From Streptomyces aidingensis (GTDB taxonomy: Bacteria; Actinomycetota; Actinomycetes; Streptomycetales; Streptomycetaceae): a stretch of 64,000 nucleotides of DNA. The notes under the pieces were generated by a model. That model was not told where the DNA came from. It did no database searches and was given only the letters and a program-made list of their open reading frames with translations. Location: contig NZ_FOLM01000002.1 of NCBI RefSeq assembly GCF_900112355.1, forward strand, positions 324,742 through 388,741. Reading direction: 5' to 3'. Position numbers and translations under genes: made by a program. Below, in pieces: positions 1 through 7,095 of this stretch; position 1 is the stretch's first letter, and each line of letters opens with the position of its first letter.

Positions 1-355
1 CCTCGTCGGGCGTCAGATACGGCTGCCGCCCGGCCGCGCGCAGCTTGCCGGGCACGGTGACGAAGGTGCAGTAGTGGCAGCGGTCCCGGCACAGCCGGGT
101 CAGCGGGATGAACACCTTCCTGGAATAGGTGAGCACCCCGGGACGGCCGGCCGCGGCCAGCCCGGCGTCCCGCACCCGGGCGGCGGACCGGCAGAGCGCG
201 GCCAGATCCTCCCCGGTGGCCCGGAGCAGCACCTCCGCCTCCGCGGCGTCCAGCGCCACCCCGTCCCGCGCCCGGCGCAGAGCGCGTCGCATGGCGGTGG
301 GTGTCGGCCCCGGCACCGGCGGCACCGTGCCCTTTCCCTGCGCGCTGATCGTCAT
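1..355 (-). CDS. fbiC: FO synthase, N-terminal (CofG) part, truncated by window edge
   Basis: This is the first 118 residues of a radical-SAM protein whose 3' part lies beyond base 1. The cluster motif is C89-RDR-C93-HY-C96, preceded by IPLTRLC. That is the CofG-type CX3CX2C of 7,8-didemethyl-8-hydroxy-5-deazariboflavin (FO) synthase, which makes the chromophore of cofactor F420 from a tyrosine-derived intermediate and a ribityl uracil. In actinomycetes CofG and CofH are normally fused as one FbiC of about 850 residues; only the CofG start is visible here. The ATG at 353-355 is the start that leaves the usual short alanine/arginine-rich leader. It is divergent from afsR, a neighbourhood I remember from S. 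coelicolor. Confidence 0.88.
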   Translation of the reverse strand, partial: MTISAQGKGTVPPVPGPTPTAMRRALRRARDGVALDAAEAEVLLRATGEDLAALCRSAARVRDAGLAAAGRPGVLTYSRKVFIPLTRLCRDRCHYCTFVTVPGKLRAAGRQPYLTPDE

Positions 356-671
356 GGACCGAGCATAAGGAAGAGCACGGCAAACATAAGAAAGAGGTGC
401 GACACGCCCGTTGTGCCACCGGGCACACCCGCCCCGGTGGCCGCGTGCACGGCCGGGCTCACTCCCCCCGGAACCGGCGGTCCGCCCCCGGCGTCACGTC
501 TCGGTACCGGAGAGACACGGGACAATGAGCGGTACGAAACGGGTCCACGGCCCCGATGTGCCCGTTGACGTGGACGCACCCTAACGAAATCGGCAGGCAC
601 AGGGCAGACTTGCACAAGCGCTCAGGCGCACGCGCGAAAGCAGGTCGGCGCAGAAAGCACAGAGGTATCAG
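356..671. other. Intergenic region between fbiC and afsR
   Basis: A 316-base divergent gap that must hold both promoters. It is slightly AT-richer near 358-405. A TTGACG lies at 565-570, but no -10 at normal spacing convinced me. I see no hairpin or repeat I would annotate. Confidence 0.5.
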
Positions 672-3668
672 ATGACCGACGGTGAGGGGACCTCGGTAGC
701 GGTGCCGGGCCCCCGCGGAGCCACAGCGGACGGAGCCGGTCGGCAGCAGCCCGCCCTGCACTGGTCCGTGCTCGGCCCGGTGCGCATTCGCCTCGGGGAA
801 CAGCAGGTCGAGGCAGGCCAGCCCCGCCAGCGTGCGCTGCTGGCCACGCTGCTGCTGCGCGAGGGGCGGACCGCCTCGGCGCAGGAACTCATCGGCGCCC
901 TGTGGGGGGAGGAGCCGCCGCAGCAGGCCAGGGCCGCGCTGCGCACCTACGCCTCGCGGCTGCGCAAGGCGCTCGGCCCACGCGCTGACGCGCTGGTCAG
1001 TGAATCCGGCGGCTACGCCCTGCGGCTGGCGCCCGGCGACACCCTGGACACCGCCCAGGTGACGGAGCTGGCCTCGGCGGCCGAGAAGGCCGCGGCCGGA
1101 GGTGACCCGCTGCGCGCGCACGCGCTGTACGGCGAGGCGCTGGCACTGTGGGAGAGCGAGCCTCTGACCGCCGTGCCCGGCCCGGACGCCGAGGTGCACC
1201 GCAGGCAGTGGGAGGAGCGGCGGCGGGTTCTGCTGGAGCAGCGGCTGGAGAAAGGGCTCCAGGCGGGCCTGCACGCCGAGTCGGTCTCCGAGCTGACCAC
1301 GCTGACCAATGAGTTCCCGACCAGCGAGCGGTTCCGTGAGCTGCTGATGCTGGCGCTGTACCGGTCCGGCCGGCAGGCCGAGGCGCTGGGGGTGTACGCC
1401 GACGCCCGCCGCTATCTGCTCGACGAGCTCGGCGTCGATCCCGGCCCCGAGCTGGCCGAACTTCACCAGCGCATTCTCAACGCCGACGAATCACTGATCA
1501 TCCGGGCCGAGAACCGCACGTCGGCCGGCCCGACCCCCGTCACCCCGCATCAGCTTCCCGCGGCCGTACCCGACTTCACCGGTCGCAGGGCGTTTGTCGC
1601 GGAACTCGGCGAACAGCTCGCCTCGGCCGGCGGCTCGGTGATGGCGCTGTCGGCGGTGGCCGGCATCGGCGGCGTGGGCAAGACCACCCTGGCCGTGCAG
1701 GTCGCGCACGCCTGCCGGGACCACTTCCCGGACGGGCAGCTCTACACCGACCTCCAGGGCGCGGGCCAGGACCCGGCCGAACCGGGGGCCGTGCTCGGTG
1801 CCTTTCTGCGCGCCCTGGGCGTCTCCGGCTCCGCCATGCCCGACGGGGTGGAGGAGCGCGCCGCGCTCTACCGGTCTCTGCTGGACGGGCGCCGGGTCCT
1901 GGCCCTGCTGGACAACGCCCGGGACGCCGCCCAGGTGCGCCCGCTGCTGCCCGGTACCCCCGGCTGCGCCGCCCTGATCACCTCCCGGGTCCGGATGATC
2001 GACCTCGCTGGGGCCCATCTGGTGGATCTCGATGTGATGAGCCCGGAGGAGGCGCTGGCGTTCTTCACCCGGATCGTCGGCACCGAGCGGGTGGCCGCCG
2101 AGCGGCAGGCCGCCCGTGATGTGGTCGGAGCCTGCGGTTTTCTGCCGCTGGCCATCCGGATCGCCGCCTCCCGGCTGGCCTCCCGCCGCACTTGGACCGT
2201 GGCGACCCTGGCCGAGCGCCTCGCCGACGAGCGCCGCCGCCTGGACGAGCTGACCGCCGGAGACCAGGCCGTGGCCGCCACCTTCGAGCTCGGCTACCAG
2301 CCGCTCGACCCGGAACAGGCCCGTGCCTTCAGGCTGCTGGGCCTGGCCGACGGCCCCGACATCTCGCTGCCCGCCGCCGCGGCGCTCCTCGACCGCGGCC
2401 CGGCCGTTACCGAGGACCTGCTGGAGTCCCTGGTCGACGCCAGCCTGCTGGAATCCGCGGCGCCCGGCCGGTACCGCTTCCACGACCTGGTCCGCCTCTT
2501 CGCCCGGGCGCGCGCCGAGCGCGACGAGCAGCCGCCCGCCGAACGCGAGGCCGCCCGGACCCGGCTGCTGGACTTCTACCTGGCCACCGCCGCCACCGTC
2601 TACGGGATGCAGCGCCCGGGGGACCGGCTGATCACGCATCTGGAGCCGACGGCCCATCCGGGGCTCCGGTTCACCGACCGGGGCTCGGCGCTGGACTGGC
2701 TCTATGCCGAGGGCGAGAACCTGCTGGCCGCGGCCCGCCAGGCGGCCCACCGTCCGGCCACCCTGCGCAAGGCCGCCGATCTGCTGCTGGCCGCCCAGGA
2801 TCTGGCCGAATCCGGCGTCTGCTCCCATCAGTTCGAGCAGGCCGCGCAGGTGGTGCGCGCGGTGGCGGCGCGGGCCGGCGACGCGCGGGCGCAGGGGCGC
2901 GCGGTGTGTGTGCTGGCCCACGGCCACAGCCTGGGCGGCCGGATGGCGGAGGGCAACGCCATGGCCCGGGAAGCCCTGAATCTCGGCGAAGCGGCCGACG
3001 ATCCGGTGGTGCGGTGCACGGCGGCCAACGATCTGGGCATCATCGCCCACTACCAGGGGCGGCTGGAGGACTCGGCACGCCACTTCGAGCGGGCGCTGGC
3101 CGCCTTCCGAGCCGATGAGAACCTGACCGGCCAGGCCAGCGTGCTGACCAATGTGGCACGCATCTACTCCGACCAGGGACTGCTCGACCAGGCGATCGAC
3201 AGCGCCCGGCACGGGGTGGAGATCTGCATGTCGCTGGGGCTCGCCCTGCGGCTGGCCAACGCGCGTTACTCCCTCGGCATCACGCTGACCAACGGCGGGC
3301 GGCCTGAGGAGGCGCTGACCGAACTGCATCTGGCGCTCCGCGGTTTCCGGGACAGCCGGCAGCGGCTCTGGGAAGGGGTCTCGCACTTCCGTATCGCCGA
3401 GGCCCATCTCGCCGCCGGACGCCCGGGCGAAGCGGCGAGCCACGCGGAGACCGCCCTGGTGCTGGGCGGCATCGGCGGTGAGTGGCGGCGCGGCACCGTA
3501 CTCGTGGTGCTGGGCAGGGCGCTGGACGCGCTCGGCCAGACAGACCGGGCCCGCGCCTGCTGGCGGGACGCGCTGGCGGTCTTCGAGGAGCTGGGTTCAC
3601 CGGAAGTTCCCGTGGTCAGGGAGCTGCTGGGGCTCATGGCCCCGGTTTCGGTGGTGCCCGCCCGCTGA
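672..3668 (+). CDS. afsR: AfsR, SARP-family global regulator of secondary metabolism
   Basis: A 998-residue SARP/STAND regulator. It has an OmpR-type winged helix (about 28-125, with ALWGEEPP and LRTYASRLRKALG), a bacterial transcriptional activation domain (about 125-275), an NB-ARC ATPase with P-loop GIGGVGKT at 331-338 and Walker B LALLDN near 410, and TPR repeats to the C terminus. Length and phrases such as VSESGGYALRL and LVDLDVMSPEEAL match S. coelicolor AfsR (993 aa) as I remember it. AfsR is phosphorylated by AfsK and related kinases, binds 11-bp direct repeats and activates afsS. The ATG at 672 precedes the conserved domain by about 30 residues. An afsK gene lies about 6.3 kb downstream. 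A direct-repeat box sits 46 bp after the stop, where the afsS promoter should be. Confidence 0.95.
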   Translation: MTDGEGTSVAVPGPRGATADGAGRQQPALHWSVLGPVRIRLGEQQVEAGQPRQRALLATLLLREGRTASAQELIGALWGEEPPQQARAALRTYASRLRKALGPRADALVSESGGYALRLAPGDTLDTAQVTELASAAEKAAAGGDPLRAHALYGEALALWESEPLTAVPGPDAEVHRRQWEERRRVLLEQRLEKGLQAGLHAESVSELTTLTNEFPTSERFRELLMLALYRSGRQAEALGVYADARRYLLDELGVDPGPELAELHQRILNADESLIIRAENRTSAGPTPVTPHQLPAAVPDFTGRRAFVAELGEQLASAGGSVMALSAVAGIGGVGKTTLAVQVAHACRDHFPDGQLYTDLQGAGQDPAEPGAVLGAFLRALGVSGSAMPDGVEERAALYRSLLDGRRVLALLDNARDAAQVRPLLPGTPGCAALITSRVRMIDLAGAHLVDLDVMSPEEALAFFTRIVGTERVAAERQAARDVVGACGFLPLAIRIAASRLASRRTWTVATLAERLADERRRLDELTAGDQAVAATFELGYQPLDPEQARAFRLLGLADGPDISLPAAAALLDRGPAVTEDLLESLVDASLLESAAPGRYRFHDLVRLFARARAERDEQPPAEREAARTRLLDFYLATAATVYGMQRPGDRLITHLEPTAHPGLRFTDRGSALDWLYAEGENLLAAARQAAHRPATLRKAADLLLAAQDLAESGVCSHQFEQAAQVVRAVAARAGDARAQGRAVCVLAHGHSLGGRMAEGNAMAREALNLGEAADDPVVRCTAANDLGIIAHYQGRLEDSARHFERALAAFRADENLTGQASVLTNVARIYSDQGLLDQAIDSARHGVEICMSLGLALRLANARYSLGITLTNGGRPEEALTELHLALRGFRDSRQRLWEGVSHFRIAEAHLAAGRPGEAASHAETALVLGGIGGEWRRGTVLVVLGRALDALGQTDRARACWRDALAVFEELGSPEVPVVRELLGLMAPVSVVPAR

Positions 3669-3714
3669 CGGAGGCGCGGCCGGGAACCGGCCACTGACCT
3701 CCGGCATACTGGCC

Positions 3715-3736
3715 TGTTCATCAGATGTTTATCGCC
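3715..3736 (+). promoter_or_regulatory. AfsR/PhoP-type direct-repeat box 1
   Basis: Two adjacent 11-bp units, TGTTCATCAGA and TGTTTATCGCC, share TGTTYATC. Six bases on is GAGTCT (3743-3748), a possible -10, so the repeats would take the place of the -35. SARP activators bind tandem repeats at 11-bp spacing in this position, and PHO boxes have similar GTTCAYC units. AfsR and PhoP are known to compete at the afsS promoter. The site leads into the small open frame at 3876. Confidence 0.65.
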
Positions 3737-3875
3737 GACTGCGAGTCTCCTGCGCAGCATCGCTGGGCTCTGGGGACCAGCAGCCGACAGACCGGCGCCT
3801 GTCGCGCCGGAAGCGGGTGAGCCCCGGTGGACACCTGCCTGCTGCCACACCCGAAGAAAGCACAGAGGAGTGACC

Positions 3876-4037
3876 TTGCCCGAGGAATCGAAGCCGAAGA
3901 TGCCGCTGACCGAGGACGTGCTCGCCGATCCGGAAGCGTCCACCGACCCGGCCGCCGCCGGAAGCCTGGAGGACCCCCAGGTTCCGACCAAGCCGAAGGG
4001 TGACAACCCAGAGCCCGACGATCACTACACCTCCTGA
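3876..4037 (+). CDS. Small 53-residue protein in the afsS position
   Basis: TTG start with a strong ribosome site (AGAGGAG, spaced by GACC from the start). An internal ATG at 3900 is the alternative start. The product is acidic, rich in Pro, Glu and Asp, has no signal peptide, and ends in DDHYTS. It follows the direct-repeat box and is followed by a terminator, as expected for afsS, the small pleiotropic activator controlled by AfsR. AfsS proteins are about 63 residues with internal repeats; I see no clear repeat here, so orthology is only positional. The C-terminal DHYTS resembles the DHSTS end of the next small frame. Confidence 0.55.
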   Translation: MPEESKPKMPLTEDVLADPEASTDPAAAGSLEDPQVPTKPKGDNPEPDDHYTS

Positions 4038-4058
4038 TCCGGGAGGACATCGAGCCCA

Positions 4059-4091
4059 GGAGGCTCGCCCCGCGGTCCGGGGCGAGCCTCC
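4059..4091. terminator. Hairpin terminator after the afsS-position frame
   Basis: Perfect 14-bp stem (4059-4072 with 4078-4091) and a 5-base loop, 21 bases after the stop codon. There is no U-run, which is usual for Streptomyces. Confidence 0.7.
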
Positions 4092-4170
4092 CCGGCATGC
4101 GAAGGGCATGCGCACCGCTGTGCCGCCGAGAATGTGCCGCCGACAAGACCACGGGTGGAGGACTCTCACC

Positions 4171-4314
4171 ATGAACCGTTTGCGCGCCACCGTCACCAGT
4201 CTGCTCCTCGCCTGCGCCTTGGCGGCGGGGGCGGCCGTCGGCGCCTGGGCGTTGCACGCCGCGACCGGGGACGACCGGGGAACGGAAGTGCTCGCCGACC
4301 ACTCCACCTCCTGA
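4171..4314 (+). CDS. Small exported peptide, 47 residues
   Basis: ATG with GGTGGAG about 10 bases upstream. Residues 1-5 carry two Arg, residues 8-28 are strongly hydrophobic (LLLACALAAGAAVGAWAL), and a short polar tail ends in EVLADHSTS. This looks like a signal peptide or single membrane anchor plus a released peptide of about 15-18 residues. The C terminus echoes the DHYTS end of the preceding small protein. It lies between a terminator and the second direct-repeat box, so its promoter is unclear. No family recognised. It could be a membrane micropeptide, an exported signal or a chance frame; the ribosome site, start and hydrophobic pattern favour a real gene. Confidence 0.5.
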   Translation: MNRLRATVTSLLLACALAAGAAVGAWALHAATGDDRGTEVLADHSTS

Positions 4315-4349
4315 ACTCCCCCCCCGCATCGGGCCGCAACCGGAAACGA

Positions 4350-4371
4350 CGTTTATCGATCGTTTACGGCC
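4350..4371 (+). promoter_or_regulatory. AfsR/PhoP-type direct-repeat box 2
   Basis: Two adjacent 11-bp units, CGTTTATCGAT and CGTTTACGGCC, then six bases, then CAGACT (4378-4383). Spacing and layout are the same as in box 1. It lies upstream of two large hairpins and the afsR remnant. Confidence 0.55.
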
Positions 4372-4422
4372 GGCTGTCAGACTCGGTGCAACGGGGTCGC
4401 CGAGGGGGAACGGCGGCCCGGG

Positions 4423-4467
4423 GGCGGCCTGTTCGGCGGTCGCGGGGGAACCGCCGAACAGGCCGCC
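4423..4467. terminator. Large perfect hairpin, first of a tandem pair
   Basis: A 17-bp perfect stem (4423-4439 with 4451-4467) around an 11-base loop. It starts 40 bases after the candidate -10 of box 2, so it would terminate or shape that transcript. Confidence 0.6.
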
Positions 4468-4473
4468 GGCCAC

Positions 4474-4522
4474 GGAGGCCGGTTCCGGTGACGCGGAGGG
4501 GACGCCACCGGAACCGGCCTCC
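4474..4522. terminator. Large perfect hairpin, second of a tandem pair
   Basis: A second, unrelated 17-bp perfect stem (4474-4490 with 4506-4522) with a 15-base loop, only 6 bases after the first hairpin. It ends 19 bases before the first ATG of the afsR remnant. Either a tandem terminator or a structured leader. Confidence 0.55.
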
Positions 4523-4541
4523 TATCGTGCCGCCATGCGTC

Positions 4542-4895
4542 ATGCCGTCAGCCCGCGCCGGATCAGCGGAGTTCACCACGGCACTGGCCACCTTCCGGCA
4601 GAACCGGCTGCGCCTGTGGACCGGGATGACCCTCTGCCGGCTGTCCGTGGTCCGTCTCGCCAAGGGCGAGCCCGAGGCGGCGGCGCTGGCCGGGGAATCC
4701 CTGTCCACACTGCGGGGAATCGGTGGCGACTGGCGGCGCGCCACGGTTCTGGTCGCGCCCGGCAGAGCCCGCCACGCCCAGGGACGGCTGGAAGCCGCAC
4801 GAGGCCACTGGGAGGAGGCGTTCGCCCTCTTCGACGAGCTCGGCCACCCCGACGCCCGCGAAGCGGAGGAACTCCTCCAGGGGCTGGGCCCGTGA
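4542..4895 (+). pseudogene. 3' remnant of a second afsR (TPR end only)
   Basis: The frame encodes 117 residues that match only the last TPR units of AfsR. It shares the pattern of the intact gene (RLW-G, GIGG-WRR-TVL, W-EA-A-F-ELG-P), but its LWTGMTL and TLRGIGG are closer to the S. coelicolor AfsR C terminus that I remember than to the neighbour at 672-3668. No DNA-binding or ATPase part exists upstream. This is best read as the tail of a duplicated or replaced afsR allele. A short TPR protein translated from the ATG at 4542 is possible, but there is no good ribosome site. It is convergent with the ATPase gene that follows. Confidence 0.7.
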
Positions 4896-4931
4896 ACCGG
4901 CCCGGACCGACGAGCCGCCCCCTGGCGCGGG

Positions 4932-6380
4932 TCAGTCGGCCCAGGCGGCGAGGATGTCCTGCGGTCCCCACAGCAGCCGTACCGCCGCGCGGTCCACGGC
5001 CGTGTGGAGCCCGGAGAGGGAGACCACGACCGGCTCCGTGGTCCCCGGGTCCAACCCGGGCACCTCGGCGGCTCCCCGGCGCAGGGCGGCTAGGTCGTGC
5101 TGGTCGAACGGGGTGCCCAGCCACTTCACCGACCCGGCGAAGAACAGTGCACGCGCCACCGGAGCGCGGTCCGCGCCGATCAGATCGATCTCCGGATCGA
5201 ATCTCCGGTTCCACCAGCCGCCCACCGCTTCGACACCCGGCCAGGGCAGGTCACCCGCCAGCGCAGCGGTCTCCAGCGCTTCCCGCACCAGCGGCTCGAC
5301 CGCCCGGCCGCGCCAGGCCGTCCAGCGCCGCCGGATGAGCCGGAACGCGGCTTCCGGACGGCCGCGCCGGGTCTGTTCCTGGGCCCCGCGCAGGGCCGCC
5401 AGATAGAGCCGGAGGTTGCTGTCGGCCACCCGGTACAGGGCCGGGCGGCCCGGACGGGTGGACAGCGGGCTGTCCACCGCCAGCACCCGCTTGTCCTGGG
5501 TCAGCCGGCGCAGCAGGGGTGAGAGCACACCGGACGGCAGTGCCCCTTCGCGCCCCCCGGCCGCCGCCGCGATGGTGGCATGCGTCCGTTCGCCGCTGCC
5601 GACTGCCTCCAGTACGCGCCTGGCCTGGTCGGGCGCCGGGAATTCGGCCAGCAGCGCGGACTCGGGGACGCCGAAGAGCGGCGAGGCCGGGTCGGCACAC
5701 TCGGCCTCCATGAAGTCCAGCGGCGGGGTGCCCGGCGGCCAGGCGCGGATGATGCCGGGCAGCCCGCCGGTGACCAGATGGGCGTCAAGGACGTCGGCCG
5801 CGGGGAGGTCCAGGGCGGCCCCGGTCTCCGCCGGATTGAGCGGGCCCAGCACCAGGTTGTCCGCCCGGCCGTGGAAGGGCCGCTCGTAGGCGGTGAGCCG
5901 TTCCATCATGTGGAGGTCGCTGCCGAGCAGCAGGAGCAGCACCGGACGGGAGGACAGCAGCCGGTCCCAGGCCGTCTGCAGGGCACCGTCGAACACCGGG
6001 TCCTGCTCCGCAAGCCAGGGCAGTTCGTCGAGCACCACAATGCTCGGCCGATCCGGCAGGACGGCACTCAGCACCCGGAAGGCGTCGGCCCAGTCGGCCA
6101 CCGGCCCGGCCGGGATGCTCTCCCGGTCGGCGGGCAGCGTCGACTCCCGTACCTCGGCCAGGAACGCGGCGACGCCCTCCACCGGGGAGGCCCCCTTGGT
6201 CGCGGCGTAGAAGACATACGGCGCCCCGGCCCGGTCGCAGAACTCCTGGACGAGCCGTGACTTCCCCACCTGGCGCCGCCCCCGGATGGCCACCGCCACC
6301 CCCTGCCCGGTCCTGGCCACTCGCTCCAGGCGTTTGCCCAGCAGCCTCAGCTCTGCCGCACGCCCGATGAAGGACTCCAC
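4932..6380 (-). CDS. AAA ATPase with C-terminal DUF234-like nuclease domain
   Basis: A 482-residue protein of the archaeal-ATPase (PF01637-like) family. It opens with the typical FIGRAAEL segment, has P-loop GRRQVGKS at 34-41 and a Walker B-like VVLDELPW near 113-120. After a winged-helix middle part (about 270-320) comes a C-terminal DUF234-like domain with DPEIDLIGAD followed by a lysine, resembling the E-x-D...K core of restriction-like nucleases. The cell role of the family is not settled; it spreads horizontally and may belong to mobile or defence modules. A perfect AT-rich palindrome sits 9 bp before its start. It lies inside the block that separates afsR from afsK, which suggests insertion. 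Confidence 0.8.
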   Translation of the reverse strand: MESFIGRAAELRLLGKRLERVARTGQGVAVAIRGRRQVGKSRLVQEFCDRAGAPYVFYAATKGASPVEGVAAFLAEVRESTLPADRESIPAGPVADWADAFRVLSAVLPDRPSIVVLDELPWLAEQDPVFDGALQTAWDRLLSSRPVLLLLLGSDLHMMERLTAYERPFHGRADNLVLGPLNPAETGAALDLPAADVLDAHLVTGGLPGIIRAWPPGTPPLDFMEAECADPASPLFGVPESALLAEFPAPDQARRVLEAVGSGERTHATIAAAAGGREGALPSGVLSPLLRRLTQDKRVLAVDSPLSTRPGRPALYRVADSNLRLYLAALRGAQEQTRRGRPEAAFRLIRRRWTAWRGRAVEPLVREALETAALAGDLPWPGVEAVGGWWNRRFDPEIDLIGADRAPVARALFFAGSVKWLGTPFDQHDLAALRRGAAEVPGLDPGTTEPVVVSLSGLHTAVDRAAVRLLWGPQDILAAWAD

Positions 6381-6389
6381 CTTCCCTCC

Positions 6390-6418
6390 GATCTATGTAG
6401 AAATCTTCTACATAGATC
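6390..6418. promoter_or_regulatory. Perfect AT-rich 13-bp palindrome before the ATPase gene
   Basis: GATCTATGTAGAA (6390-6402), spacer ATC, then its exact complement (6406-6418). It ends 9 bases before the ATG at 6380 and covers the last bases of the upstream lipoprotein frame. Its AT content is strikingly different from the surroundings. Most likely an operator for autoregulation; a terminator hairpin or an element end is also possible. Confidence 0.65.
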
Positions 6419-6952
6419 AAACATACACTGTCTTCCCACATGCATCTCGCCCGGCCGCGACGTCCTCGGGCATGTCACGGGTGAGCCCGTCCGCCGCGGC
6501 GCCGTGCAGGGCCCGGCGCCAGGCGTCGGCCTCGCCCTCTGGAAGGGCGGCCGTCAAGGCGTCGTTCGGGTCCTCCGCGCCGGTCTCCGGCTCCTCCGGT
6601 CCCAGAATCCGGTCGGTGAAGCCGAAGCCGTCCTCCCGCACGCCGGAGACCGGAGCCGGAACTCCAACGGGGTGGAGTCCAGGCCGTGCTGCCCAAGCCC
6701 GGAGATGTCTCCCGGATCTGCAAAGGGGCGGGGCAGGTACTCGAACCCCTGCTCACGCATGCAGTCGGCGGTGAGCCGCTCCGCCTTCTGCCATGCCTCC
6801 TCCTGCCACTCCACGATGTCGCCCGGCGTGGGCTGTGCGTTCTCCGATCCTGCTTGGTCCGTGCACCCCGTGGTCGCCGCCGCTGCCGTAACGGCGGAGA
6901 GCAGTGCCGCGGCATACCGTCTTCTCACCGGTGAACCCCCGTCTCGTCGCAT
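6417..6952 (-). pseudogene. Lipoprotein gene broken by a -1 frameshift
   Basis: The 5' frame starts at the ATG 6950-6952 and has an Arg-rich signal peptide, a lipobox-like TTGC, and the Cys-Met segment DCMREQGFEYLP seen in a Streptomyces lipoprotein family. Homology-like sequence then continues in another frame (VREDGFGF ... GKTVYV) to the stop at 6417-6419. The switch falls at the G4 run 6669-6672 (CCCC on the coding strand), where one base seems missing. Restoring it would give about 178 residues. The cause is a real frameshift or a sequencing error in the homopolymer. Function unknown; the intact family is a set of exported, membrane-anchored proteins. The ATPase gene follows on the same strand. 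Confidence 0.7.
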
Positions 6953-7031
6953 TGCTCACGGTCCGCCGTGGCGAGCACGGCACTTCCTGTACGGCTCCTG
7001 ATCCGGACCGGGCGCGCCCTGCCGAATACCG

Positions 7032-7075
7032 CCGGGGGCGTACCCGGCGGCTCCCGCCGCCGGGTACGCCCCCGG
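7032..7075. terminator. Very strong terminator hairpin after the cellulase gene
   Basis: A 20-bp perfect stem (7032-7051 with 7056-7075) closed by a TCCC loop, 20 bases past the cellulase stop codon. Confidence 0.85.
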
Positions 7076-7095
7076 GTGTGGGCCGGGCCTGCGGG

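Noticed and set aside
1491..3443. A 650-codon frame opposite afsR
   Set aside because: Antisense shadow of a certain gene; no ribosome site or protein features.
4423..4522. Transposon inverted ends
   Set aside because: The two hairpins are each self-complementary and unrelated to one another; there is no transposase and no target duplication.
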